Assembly (NCBI RefSeq): GCF_026262505.1
Contig: NC_067203.1
Location: 21,309,411-21,373,410 of the forward strand
DNA: 64,000 nt
Direction of reading: 5' to 3'
Origin: Trichomonas vaginalis G3
Lineage: Eukaryota > Parabasalia > Trichomonadida > Trichomonadidae
Positions 31,340 through 41,536 of this stretch are shown piece after piece (position 1 is the stretch's first letter; each line of letters starts with the position of its first letter). Under the pieces are notes generated by a model that was not told the origin of the DNA, made no database searches, and saw nothing but the letters and a program-made list of their open reading frames with translations. Made by a program: the position numbers and the translations under genes.

Positions 31340-33359
31340 TTAAGCATGAAGAGGAGGAAGCTTTGATAATTCTTTTTGTCCAAGGTTAAGGGTCCACTGT
31401 AAAAATTGAAAGTCTCTCAAAATTGAGAGGCGATTTGCAAATAATCGTTATCGTCTTTTTTCGAAAATCCACTTTTCCTAGTGTTCTGATTAATATTTTG
31501 TGAATGTAACAATAAAGTATATGTTTTAGTAAGATGATAATACATTCTATCACTTCAAATCACATAAAAATTGCAAAATCAGCGAGTTTTATAAGAACAT
31601 GATTTTTTCGAATTTTTTCGCTTCTGGATGCGTGTTTTGAAAAATAGATATTTTCGAATTTTGATTTTAATTTAAGTATAAATTTTATATTAGGAATTTT
31701 TTTGACCTATTTCCAATCATTAATTCCTAAGTTTTTCTAGGAATTTAATTGAGAAGAAATTAGGAAATTCGCTTTAATGCCATTACATCCTAATATTGTG
31801 ATGCATGTAGTTTATATTTATTGAGGCTAATGCCGGAATATCGTGCATTTTATAAAAAATTCAAAGAATTGACAATTGGATAGCACAAATTTAATTCTCT
31901 AGACAAAGTATTATTGTTTATATATTCAAAGCATTATCCTTAGTTTTGAAATGTTGGCCAAAAATTTTCGTGTTATTTTTTGTGTTTCAGCATAAATTAT
32001 GTATTGACTTATGAAAGATAAGCATTTTATTCATTATCATAAAGATATACCAAAACAAATTGATAAAATTTAAAAAAATGTGTATTTTAGTGGGTATTAT
32101 TCTGGCCAATGCCCATTTTTAAACGATTTAATATTGACCATATCAATAGCCGACTCAATGTAAAAATTTAGATATTATTTTTTTCATTATTCAAACTTTG
32201 ATAAATTTTAGTATAATGAATGATTTTGTTTCGTGTATGATACAGAAATGAAAAGCTTGATTAATATCATTTTGCATTTTTTCAAGAATGTTAGAGTACA
32301 TCTACATTAAAAAATCGGATTCGAATTGCGATACTGCATCAAATTGTTGCACATCTGATAAGGATCTCAAAAGAGTAAAGTTAATTTTTTTGTGTTTTTT
32401 TAAGTTTTGGGCCTTAGTAAAAACACCATCTTAAGCAATATTTTTGGGACGACGATAGGCCTTATTTGGCCTTACAGTGGACCCTTAAATCTTGCTTCTG
32501 AGTTAGAACAATATAAGTTAGTTGGGCGCATACTTACATTGAGGTTAAGCATTGATGTGCAGAAAGGCTGCTTAGATCTCATCATGCTCAAGAGAATGTT
32601 TGGTTTCTTTGGCTTCTGATCGATTTCTTCTTTCTTTTTAGGATCTTTTTGAATGCATCTGATCATACACTGTTGAAGTTCACCGCAAACTTCTGATGGA
32701 AAATCTTTAAATCCTCTTTCTAAGAAAATTTCCCATTGAGCTTCGTTTTTGAATGGCAATTGTTGATAAATGACATAATATAAGGTTACACCAAGTGACC
32801 AAACATCGGCTGCATAAGTGTCATATGGTTCAAATGAAAATAGTTCTGGAGCCATGAAATATTTCGTTCCAACATAGTTTTCGCATTTAATCTCGGAAGG
32901 TTGAGCAACACCAAAATCTGCAAGCTTAATTCTTTCGTACTTATCGATGAGGAGATTAGATGGCTTAATATCAAGGTGAACAATTCCTTGCTTATGGATA
33001 AAATTCAGTGCATCAATTACTTCGTAGCACCATTTAACAGTCTGGTTTTCGGTAACTTTATGCTTCTTCATGTATTCACTAATATTTCCATTGACACAAT
33101 CCTCTAAGATGATATAGAAAATATTATCTCGCAAAAAATAGTCATAAAGCTTGATAATATTAGGATGGTCAAGCTGCATTAGAGCATTTAACTCGTGGAC
33201 AAATGATGATTTCTGAGCTATTGTCTTGCATACAAATGTTTGATTATATTTTGGACTGAAAATGCGATAGCACCTACCATAAGCACCTTGACCAATCTTA
33301 GCCATAAGTTCGTATCCATGGGCTTTTAAAACTCCCTCTGCATCAAAGCACATTTGCAT
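31340..33359 (-). pseudogene. Serine/threonine kinase with 3' end cut by a TTAA transposon
   Basis: The original coding sequence is 33359-32485 followed by 31385-31340. Leaving out the 1095-bp element with one TTAA gives 921 bases, exactly 307 codons, ending QKELSKLPPLHA. As sequenced, the frame enters the transposon and stops at 32472 after five foreign residues (KGPL replaces NLG at the join), giving 295 residues. The kinase domain (~16-250) is complete: GQGAYGRCY, VCKT, HLDIKPSNLLI, DFGVA, APEL and DVWSLGVTLYY. The insertion therefore removes only the last ~17 residues of the tail and the enzyme may still work. It shares HLDIKPSN with the kinase at 9567. Confidence 0.85.
31390..32484. mobile_element. 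TTAA-type non-autonomous DNA transposon, 1095 bp
   Basis: Perfect 13-bp inverted repeats (GGGTCCACTGTAA), flanked by TTAA at 31386-31389 and 32485-32488. The ends resemble those of the 21329-23766 element (GGGTGCAC). Both also carry a TCTCAAAATTGAGAG-like palindrome close to one end (31417-31433 here; 23707-23724 there), so they are likely one family. No transposase frame is seen. It lies in the 3' coding end of a kinase gene. Confidence 0.87.
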
Positions 33360-34342
33360 ATTCTGTTGTATTAAAAAATTGAATTGATAAAATAACGAAA
33401 ATCAAAATCAAAATCAAAATTTGAAATGTTACTCTCACATTGTATTTTTGTAATTTATAAAAATGAGATTCCATTTCTTTCAGAAAAATTTAAAGGTATA
33501 TCTCAAATTAATTGTTCAGATATTCAAAATATTAAATTCAATTAGATTTGATCTATATTTACTACTGTAAATTATTAATAGCCGCTTTGAATATATTTAT
33601 TTAACATGTTTAAAATTTGAATTGGAAACAATATCTCAATTTTTTGAGATAGCGCAGTTTAAGCTTGAAATAAGTGCGTAATAACATGTTTATTATAATT
33701 GAACAATGGTTTCTTTGTAAACATGATGATTCAAATAATATCATTTTATCTTCACTATATAATAATAATAATTTTAATCATCCGATTTGATGGAAATGAT
33801 CGTAAATTTTATTCAAAAATTGAATAAAATATTTACGAATAGTTTAGTCGGTTTTTGCATTTTTAAAATGTTAGTCACCTTTCTCCTTCCAAAGTGAAAA
33901 AAAATTGTTTAAAATATAAAAAGAATTTTTATTCGCATAGGCGACAAACAAGGATTTATAAATAAATAATGGGGCTTTGAGTATTGATCTGAATTGAATC
34001 AGATAATTAGCCGTAAAAAATCTTCTAATAACGATTTCTCATGCATGAAAGATGGCTATGAGTGGCGTTAATGAGGGCGTTTGATAATTGGAGTTGGACA
34101 TAAAATTTGGAGATCTTAAATTTTGAGAATTTTGGTGCGATCTTACTGGTACAAGCAAGAGTATGGAAGGAGATTGAACTGAGAAAAAAACTAGAGCATG
34201 CAAAAGAATCATGCTACAGCTTAGTTGAATGTCATTTATGCAAATAAAAATATCTTTTTCAAATTTCAAACAAATTTTTGCCACTTTTTGAAAGAAGATA
34301 AGGTAACAAACATTTTAAAATGCAAAACCTAGACTTAAACTA
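33360..34342. other. Intergenic, AT-rich
   Basis: Only short low-quality frames (34039-34284 minus) are seen; none is supportable. Confidence 0.55.
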
Positions 34343-34436
34343 TGCCGAAATGTGAGCTCACCGTTACGGTTTTTTCTTTGGGGGCGAGCTTGCGAGCCCC
34401 CAAAGAAAAAACCGTAACGGTGACTAACATTTTGGA
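34343..34436. repeat. GC-rich palindrome, 27-bp perfect arms
   Basis: Arms 34359-34385 and 34396-34422 are perfectly complementary (CACCGTTACGG…GGGGGC) around the loop GAGCTTGCGA. Imperfect pairing continues outward to about 34343 and 34436. It stands out sharply from the AT-rich surroundings. It could be a minute transposon-like repeat, a strong terminator-like hairpin or an RNA hairpin; no target duplication is visible. Confidence 0.9.
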
Positions 34437-34778
34437 AAAATTCAATACATCTGATGTTTTCATTTATCTTTATGTTTTATATGGAATTATCTTTGTACAA
34501 TTCCTATGTATCGAGTTATCAGAGATGCCATGTTGTTCTTTCATGAAAAAATGAAAAACGATGTTTCAAATTTCAGAAATGTGTGCTATCTCAAAAGTTG
34601 AAAACAAGCTTACAAATCAATCAGTTGACTTAATCAGTATGATATCATAAGCAATATTCACTGGAATATCAAATAGAAATGACAAAAATTAGATATCAAA
34701 TTCATTAAACTTTATCCTACGCATTTATTATTCATACAATTAATTTTTAATACGAATAAAATCTGAAAACTTAGTAAA
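34437..34778. other. Intergenic, AT-rich
   Basis: Nothing further is recognised. Confidence 0.55.
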
Positions 34779-35855
34779 TTATTTCTCCATTTCAACATCT
34801 TTGAAATAATCAAGATCATGCTTGATAAAATAATTTGGCTTCGATTTATCTCCAATTTTTCTTCTGAAAAATGCAATTGGATTGCAATACTTGAAAATCA
34901 AGAATAATACAACTAATATCAGAGGATAATATACTAGATTAATATGCTTTTTGACCTTGTTTTCTTGAGAGTGGTCTATCTGGCATAAAACATCATTATC
35001 AAAGCTGTAAACAATTTGATTATCATTAAAATTGCAATTAATATTAGTTTTCCATGCATTTCCTTTATTTCCATCTGATTTATCAAATCTACAGTCCTGA
35101 AATGTTGCATATCCAGCAACGCACATATAAGTCCAAGGACCTTGATTATCTTTGAAAATAAAATTGGAAAGCAATGCAATACTAGATTGAACATAAATCA
35201 AACCTGTAGAAGCAACGTTTTTAACTATGATTCCATACTTGTGATCACCAATTAAATCCATATTATTAATAAATGTCAGAGAGTTGCCTTCTTTTCCATT
35301 ATAAGAACAGTATCTGTGTATTTTAGATGTAACTGGTGCTCCATGAGCTAATCCTGAAACAAAAGAAACGTGACTATTTGAAACATTGACGTCTTCACTA
35401 GTAATATCGCCTTTCCAGAATATGCAAATACCATACCAGCAGTTAATATGATGTGCTGGACATTTATCGTAAGAATTTTGAGTATGGAAAGTCCAATTTG
35501 AAGCTTCTGAATAGAATGTGGAACCATCACATCCATTTCCTGTTCCACAACAGCATGATGCAAAACAATTTTTGTTTACAATTGTCTTCTCCAAAATAAT
35601 AAAAACTGCACCTGCCTTTCCTGTTGATGTACAGTTTGTAAATAATGAATTTTGTATTTTGATGCTTTTTATTGATTTTTCTAGTGAAATTGCACCGCCA
35701 TTACCATTTTGGTGCAAATTAAAAAATTGGCAAAAGTCAATATCGCATATATTATCATTTCCTTTTATTGTGTGGCTAAATACATTATGAGAAGTTGAGA
35801 TGCATGAATTTTCACTCTCTTTATGGATACTGAGTGCCAGAAACAATAAATTCAT
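34779..35855 (-). CDS. Pmp-like beta-helix type I membrane protein
   Basis: 358 residues. A short hydrophobic N-terminus (MNLLFLALS) may be a signal peptide. The ectodomain has the GGA(I/V) and F..N pattern of chlamydial polymorphic-membrane-protein-like parallel beta helices (NGNGGAISLEKS, GKAGAVFI, SLFTNCTS, FINN, FKDN) and many cysteines. One membrane span (LVYYPLILVVLFLIF) is followed by a basic cytosolic tail of ~35 residues. This is the architecture of trichomonad Pmp-like surface proteins, thought to act in adhesion; the role is inferred. An Inr-like TCATTT lies at 35884-35889, 31 bases before the ATG. It looks intact. Confidence 0.82.
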   Translation of the reverse strand: MNLLFLALSIHKESENSCISTSHNVFSHTIKGNDNICDIDFCQFFNLHQNGNGGAISLEKSIKSIKIQNSLFTNCTSTGKAGAVFIILEKTIVNKNCFASCCCGTGNGCDGSTFYSEASNWTFHTQNSYDKCPAHHINCWYGICIFWKGDITSEDVNVSNSHVSFVSGLAHGAPVTSKIHRYCSYNGKEGNSLTFINNMDLIGDHKYGIIVKNVASTGLIYVQSSIALLSNFIFKDNQGPWTYMCVAGYATFQDCRFDKSDGNKGNAWKTNINCNFNDNQIVYSFDNDVLCQIDHSQENKVKKHINLVYYPLILVVLFLIFKYCNPIAFFRRKIGDKSKPNYFIKHDLDYFKDVEMEK

Positions 35856-36162
35856 TCAAAATTTGTCAAATTTCTAGATGAAGAAATGAATTTTATTTGG
35901 TTTTTCCAAATGAATTGTACTCTTGAATGATCGTACTATATAATGTATATATTTGGCAAAGAAATTTATATGATACTCAATAGAAATTTCAAACGGAATG
36001 AAACTGATCAAAATACCAGCTCTCACATGAGGTCTGACAGTCATATGTAGCTAAAAAGTAATTATATTGTTAAAAAATTTAAATTTGAGATGAAATTTAT
36101 TTTTTACTGGATGAAAACGAATATATATAATATGTTTATTAATAGTACGTTTATATTTAAAT
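35856..36162. other. Intergenic, AT-rich
   Basis: Holds the upstream region of the Pmp-like gene and the 3' flank of the TKL kinase. Confidence 0.6.
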
Positions 36163-38502
36163 TTACAACACTGCCATAAGTGCCTGCAGCTTCTCTTTGT
36201 TCGGTGGATTTGATTTGATGAGTTCTTTCGCAGCATTATCAATTCTCTGCCTTGAAAGGATCTTTGCAGCGTTCTTGTCCTTCGAACAAAGCGTTGTAAG
36301 TGCCTCTGCAGCCAATAACATTGTCTGTTTGTTCTTGAGGAGTTGAATTAACTTTGGAGCAGCAAACTCGAAGCGAACGCTGGCGTATTCAGGTTTATCC
36401 TTGATGAAATTAAGCAGTTCGGTGCTATCTTCGTCTTTCAAAACAATATTCGAGACAATCTTTGAATTCTTAATTTTTTCGACGAATTCGTCGTTCGGCT
36501 TCAAAGGATAAAGTGTTGCAATGGCACTGGATGGCAATGTCTCGGAAATAACCTCAAGGAATGTTGGTAAATAAGGTAATGTAAATGCTTTTTCTGGAGC
36601 GACTTCTGCGAGCTTTGACATGAGTTTGGCTGTTGATGATTGGTCAGGGAGGTCAAATTCGATCCAATCTGGGTTGTTGATGAAGTAATTTATGACATAA
36701 GAATCGTCAAACAAAGAAATGAGGATTTTGTTAGCGATCTTGAAGATTCTCGCCGCTTTGATAATTGCATGGATAATTCTGGAGTTGATTGGGAAGTTTT
36801 CTGCGTTCTTTAGGTATTTAAGCGTAGATTCAACAGTTTCGTCGGTCGAAAGGTGCTTGAGAAGGGATTTGAGGTTCAGTTCGACATCCCACTGCTTTGT
36901 AAGGCACAATCCGTCGTATGATGATGAAATAATTGTGTAATCTTCTGAATCTGCCAGCATATCTTGGAACATGCCGCGTGTTCTCTCGTCCCAGAGTGGG
37001 TTTTCGTCGAGAATGGCGAGTAGTAAGTCGAAGAATTTCTCTTTCGTATTGTCATAAATAAGTAATCTCCAGTCACTGACGAGAATCTTGAGAGCAGGTG
37101 ATGCGCGTGAACGTTTTGCGACCTTGTATAAGATGCTGATGATATCTGTTGGGTATTTGTTGATCATTGATAAGAGAATTTGCTGAATAATCAAATCTGT
37201 CTGATCATCTGTGAAAGCTACGAGTTTGCAGAGCACTTTGACACATTTCTCGCGACAGAATGATATTGGAAGGTATTTGTAAATGTTCGATTCGATGATA
37301 TTTGGAACAAATTTCTTATCAAGGAGGAATTGGTTGATAACTGACACAACACGAGAGGATTTCTCATCAGAAGGTGCTGTCTGAAGTAATTGAGATGCTT
37401 CTGAGAGGAATTGAGCGATCTTTGGTTGTTTGATAAATCTTGGATGCGCCAAGAACTTTTCGAAGTCGTATTCCACCTCATCGGTGCTTGCAACACTTTC
37501 TGACATATCCATCTTTGTTTCATCATCACTGTAATCGTTGAGTCTCATGATTCTAACTGCAGGCAGGGTAGAAATGAAATCATTGACCTTGGCCTCGTTG
37601 TATCCTGGGAAAACAGCTCTGAAATCGCAAAGGAGGTTGATGATTTCCTTGAAAGAAGGCCTTAATCTTGGATCTGACATCCAGCAGCGGATAATGAGTT
37701 CTCTCATGCCTGGATGTATGTTAGTTGGTAGAGTTGGTCTTGTACCCTTAAGGACTTCGCGTAAAATTGTGGAAACTGGAATGCCTTCAAATGGACGAGT
37801 CAAAGTTGCTATCTCGTAAAGAATCATGCCATAAGAGAATATATCTGCTGATAATGAGTATTCGGATCCCGCGACGATCTCTGGAGCCATCCATTGTGGA
37901 GTTCCTGTGCATTTTGTCATAACATTGGACAAAGTATTCCTGGAGACACCGAAATCGCAAATTAATGGCAAGTAGTTTTTGTTGAGCAAGATATTGGACG
38001 GTTTCAAGTCACGATGTATAATTCCGAGGTTATGAAGGTATTGCATGCCAACAGCGATGCCAATTGCTATTCTTTGGAAGATAGTTGATGGATACTTGCC
38101 CTGATTCCTCATAATTCCAATGAAGTCGGCAAGATTTCCGTTGGTTGCTAATCTAGTTGCAACAGCGTATGGGTAAGTGTTCGTAAAGCCAACAAATGGA
38201 ATAACAAAGCGTGATTGGCAACGAACAAGAATCTCAACTTCCATTAAGAAATGTTTTAATTCTGCTTTAGAAAGTTCTTCATTAAACAAGATCTTGATAG
38301 CTGCCGTGCCTTTTTCATCATTGCCCTTTGCACGCCAAACTTCTCCAAATGTTCCAGAACCGATTTTCTTTTCTAATTGAAAATCTTTCAAGTCAATCAG
38401 ATAATCTTTAAGCTCTGGAGAGATAAGGATTGCTTTCTTACGTTTGACGCGTCGAACGTGGGTCGATTTACTACGAGGATGATTTTCTTGAGGTGGTTCC
38501 AT
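36163..38502 (-). CDS. TKL-type protein kinase with long helical C-terminal region
   Basis: 779 residues from the ATG at 38502 (MEPPQENHPRSK); an earlier in-frame GTG is not used. The kinase domain spans ~40-310: glycine loop GSGTFGEVW (48-56), AAIKIL, catalytic loop HRDLKPSNILL, DFGVS, GTPQWMAPEI, DIFSYGMILYE and WMSDPRLRPSF. The TPQWMAPE and ILYEI..L..PF patterns place it in the tyrosine kinase-like group common in trichomonads and amoebae. Residues ~330-779 form a helical region of ~450 residues that resembles armadillo/HEAT-like repeats (LLKNKQTMLLAAEALTTLC; KNAAKILSRQRI), probably a scaffold for partners. All catalytic residues are present. Cytosolic; substrate unknown. The gene looks intact. 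Confidence 0.92.
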   Translation of the reverse strand: MEPPQENHPRSKSTHVRRVKRKKAILISPELKDYLIDLKDFQLEKKIGSGTFGEVWRAKGNDEKGTAAIKILFNEELSKAELKHFLMEVEILVRCQSRFVIPFVGFTNTYPYAVATRLATNGNLADFIGIMRNQGKYPSTIFQRIAIGIAVGMQYLHNLGIIHRDLKPSNILLNKNYLPLICDFGVSRNTLSNVMTKCTGTPQWMAPEIVAGSEYSLSADIFSYGMILYEIATLTRPFEGIPVSTILREVLKGTRPTLPTNIHPGMRELIIRCWMSDPRLRPSFKEIINLLCDFRAVFPGYNEAKVNDFISTLPAVRIMRLNDYSDDETKMDMSESVASTDEVEYDFEKFLAHPRFIKQPKIAQFLSEASQLLQTAPSDEKSSRVVSVINQFLLDKKFVPNIIESNIYKYLPISFCREKCVKVLCKLVAFTDDQTDLIIQQILLSMINKYPTDIISILYKVAKRSRASPALKILVSDWRLLIYDNTKEKFFDLLLAILDENPLWDERTRGMFQDMLADSEDYTIISSSYDGLCLTKQWDVELNLKSLLKHLSTDETVESTLKYLKNAENFPINSRIIHAIIKAARIFKIANKILISLFDDSYVINYFINNPDWIEFDLPDQSSTAKLMSKLAEVAPEKAFTLPYLPTFLEVISETLPSSAIATLYPLKPNDEFVEKIKNSKIVSNIVLKDEDSTELLNFIKDKPEYASVRFEFAAPKLIQLLKNKQTMLLAAEALTTLCSKDKNAAKILSRQRIDNAAKELIKSNPPNKEKLQALMAVL

Positions 38503-38929
38503 TTTATTTATTTTGATTAAAATAAATTCGATAATTGGCACTTTTTATTAAATAAAAAATGTATTGTACATGCGATGTTATTGCGAAAAGAAAAAATATA
38601 AAATGCTTTACATATATCGTTTTACTCAAAAAGTTTAGTTGCAAATCGTAGTAAATATCTTAAAAGCAATAAAATATTTACTTTTCCATTTGATTGAAAA
38701 TAATTGGTCAAGTTTTGTGAGCAGGAATCTTTGAATCAAATATTTGATTCCGATTGTTCTGTAATAAACAGAAATTCATCAAAAGTGACAGCTCTCAATT
38801 TTTTGACATTTGTAAATTCTAAATTGAATGAGAAAAATGAAATAATACTAAGCATAATACAATATTCTAGATTTAATTATAATTAGGAAAAGTTAGTTTT
38901 GAGAGTACTTTTCATAGGCATATAGAATG
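38503..38929. other. Intergenic; outer inverted repeat
   Basis: Upstream region of the TKL kinase. Bases 38766-38790 recur in inverse orientation at 39985-40009 (25 bp perfect), bracketing the large palindrome. Confidence 0.6.
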
Positions 38930-39356
38930 AAATCTTCTGAAAAATAATATCACATAAACTCATATTATTTTCTAATATATAACTATTTTATATAAAAATC
39001 AAATTCAATGATCTTAAAAGCGAAGGATAAACCTCAAAATTTACGAATATAATGAGTGGGAATATAATGCTTATCTATCATAAAACCATATGAAATATCA
39101 ATTTTTGCTTTACGCCTAATTTTTGACGACAATTAGCAAAAAATGTTAAATGTTAACACTCAGTCCATTTGAATATGAAAAATAAAATTGACTTCGATTA
39201 AATGTTTTTATTTATCATGCAATTCTTCTTGCGACCAAAGGTTTGGAATAAAATTTCAAAAAATAAGATAGCTTAAAAAATAATATACGGTAGTGTTTAC
39301 TAATAGATGAATAGTATATAAATTCTATTAAAATGGATTTGATCCAAAAAAATATA
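38930..39356. repeat. Left arm of a large inverted repeat (427 bp)
   Basis: Pairs base for base with 39428-39854 with no mismatch or gap that I can find by eye. The spacer is 71 bases (39357-39427). No ORF, transposase or terminal duplication is seen. Transcribed, it would form a very long double-stranded hairpin. Confidence 0.93.
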
Positions 39357-39427
39357 AAACCAAAAATAATTGTTATAATTTAAATGAAGAAGTAATTTAA
39401 AACGATTTTATTTATGATCAAATTTTA

Positions 39428-39854
39428 TATATTTTTTTGGATCAAATCCATTTTAATAGAATTTATATACTATTCATCTATTAGTAAACACTACCGTATA
39501 TTATTTTTTAAGCTATCTTATTTTTTGAAATTTTATTCCAAACCTTTGGTCGCAAGAAGAATTGCATGATAAATAAAAACATTTAATCGAAGTCAATTTT
39601 ATTTTTCATATTCAAATGGACTGAGTGTTAACATTTAACATTTTTTGCTAATTGTCGTCAAAAATTAGGCGTAAAGCAAAAATTGATATTTCATATGGTT
39701 TTATGATAGATAAGCATTATATTCCCACTCATTATATTCGTAAATTTTGAGGTTTATCCTTCGCTTTTAAGATCATTGAATTTGATTTTTATATAAAATA
39801 GTTATATATTAGAAAATAATATGAGTTTATGTGATATTATTTTTCAGAAGATTT
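39428..39854. repeat. Right arm of the large inverted repeat (427 bp)
   Basis: Reverse complement of 38930-39356. Confidence 0.93.
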
Positions 39855-40666
39855 TGTGTTCTTCTTCAAAATTTTATTTTTTTATTAAAAAGAATCTTTA
39901 CAAAATATACATTTACTTTAATTAATATTTAAAAACGTGCTCTATCAAAAGTTCCAAAAATTCAATATTTTAGCTTTTCTGAGGTGTCACTTTTGATGAA
40001 TTTCTGTTTACAACAGTTCTATATTCTATTTCTATCATGTTTCTATTTTAATTGAAAAAATTTGCATAAAATGCATAAATTGAAAATGAATGATCGAATA
40101 GAAACATATAATCTGTAAATAATTAATGTCTATTAATAAATGCTATAATTTTATCAACGACTGCAAATTTAGAAACTCGATTTATTTATTTTTTTATAAG
40201 CGAAGTTTCACCTTAACAGTCTGTTTAATTACATTGCTTGTTTTCGCTTCAAAAAATTGACGAAATGTCACTGTGAAATCGATTATTTTCCGAAAATGAA
40301 AGAGTTCTACATGCATATATTATTTGCAGTCAACATACGTTGTCTATTCATATAATCGAAAGATTGTGTTTGCTTTAAGATCTTAAACCCTTTACATTTT
40401 AATATTTCCAGTTACAATTGGCGTATCGCAAATATATAGTATCGGATTTAACATATGCAAGTTCTAAACTTATTCATATAATTCTGAGTTGTCTTAAATA
40501 GATAATTAAATGAAATCCTTATTAATTTTGCATCAATTCATGATTTTATTTTGTCCACATTCTGATTTCAATGATGTCGCTAATATATTCAATACAATTC
40601 TGCACATAATCATTTTCCCCAATACCAAAATCTGACGCATCTGCAATAACGTACATAAATTTTATC
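39855..40666. other. Intergenic, AT-rich
   Basis: Contains the outer inverted repeat partner at 39985-40009 and a possible Inr TCATTT at 40610-40615 for the next gene. Confidence 0.5.
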
Positions 40667-41536
40667 ATGTTAACAGTTCCTCGTACGAAAGATATATCAA
40701 GTCCCGTTCGTGGAAATGTTCAAACAGGTGCAACACAAAAGATTCCTGCGTATTACTCCTCCTTTTCCCCAACAAAAATGGAAGAAACGGATAAAATCAT
40801 TGAATCTCGCCTTAAATATAATCAAGAATTAGAAAGTTTTGAAGCAAAGCAAAGCGTCAATGAGTTCGAAAAAAGGCATTTTGGCATCAAAAATAGTCCA
40901 GAAATTCAAAAACCAAAACTAGATTCTTCAACAAGAGACAAAATATGCTTTATTGAAATAGAAAATATGGGAACACGCAAAATCAGAGGACTCTCACAGA
41001 GTCAACCAGTTTCAGCAAAAGTTTCTCCTCGAGATATTGTTATTGAATTGGAAAATACACCTTGGCAAGCTTTAGATGATCCTACATTCATATCAACAGA
41101 TGATTTAAAGCAAGTAACGAAGATGAATGTTAATCAACATCCATTTTATTCAAATTTTGCTAGTGATGCTAAAGGAATTCCAGTTTTTTCAGCTGCTGAA
41201 AGGCGAAATCACGTTGCAAAAGTAGAGAAATATAGACAGGATATGTTCACGCAATTAACACTAGATAGAACACGTAGAGAAAATATGCTCCGAAAGAAAG
41301 CTTTAACAGCTCTTGAAAGTACCAAAGCACAAAAGGATGCCAACGATAAGAAATACATTATCGCTGGACAGCAATGGTGCTTAGAAGAATTAGAAAAAAG
41401 AAGAAAACTACGAAATATGAAACCTGTTAAAGAAGAAAAAATCGATCCACTGGCAATTGAAGCTATTCAAGATGTTGATAAGAAGGAAGAGTTAATCAAA
41501 GAAAGAATGAAATCAGTAACAGTGAAGAAAATGTGA
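40667..41536 (+). CDS. Hypothetical coiled-coil protein
   Basis: 289 residues, no family recognised. The N-terminus is polar (TKDISSPVRGN; YSSFSPTKMEE). The centre has a folded-looking segment (DIVIELENTPWQALDDPTF; NQHPFYSNFA). The C-terminal ~100 residues are a charged coiled coil (AERRNHVAKVEKYRQDM; LEELEKRRKLRNMKP). No signal peptide or membrane span. The pattern is common in cytoskeletal or axoneme-associated proteins, but that is only an inference. Confidence 0.75.
   Translation: MLTVPRTKDISSPVRGNVQTGATQKIPAYYSSFSPTKMEETDKIIESRLKYNQELESFEAKQSVNEFEKRHFGIKNSPEIQKPKLDSSTRDKICFIEIENMGTRKIRGLSQSQPVSAKVSPRDIVIELENTPWQALDDPTFISTDDLKQVTKMNVNQHPFYSNFASDAKGIPVFSAAERRNHVAKVEKYRQDMFTQLTLDRTRRENMLRKKALTALESTKAQKDANDKKYIIAGQQWCLEELEKRRKLRNMKPVKEEKIDPLAIEAIQDVDKKEELIKERMKSVTVKKM

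Noticed and set aside
20281-32488. Programmed excision of the TTAA elements, as for ciliate internal eliminated sequences
   Set aside because: Restoration of the frame after removing an element and one target copy is expected for any clean insertion, so the sequence gives no evidence for programmed removal. Only reads with empty sites would show it.
34342-34554. 70-codon plus-strand ORF over the palindrome
   Set aside because: Half of it is the hairpin read through both arms, with no family likeness.
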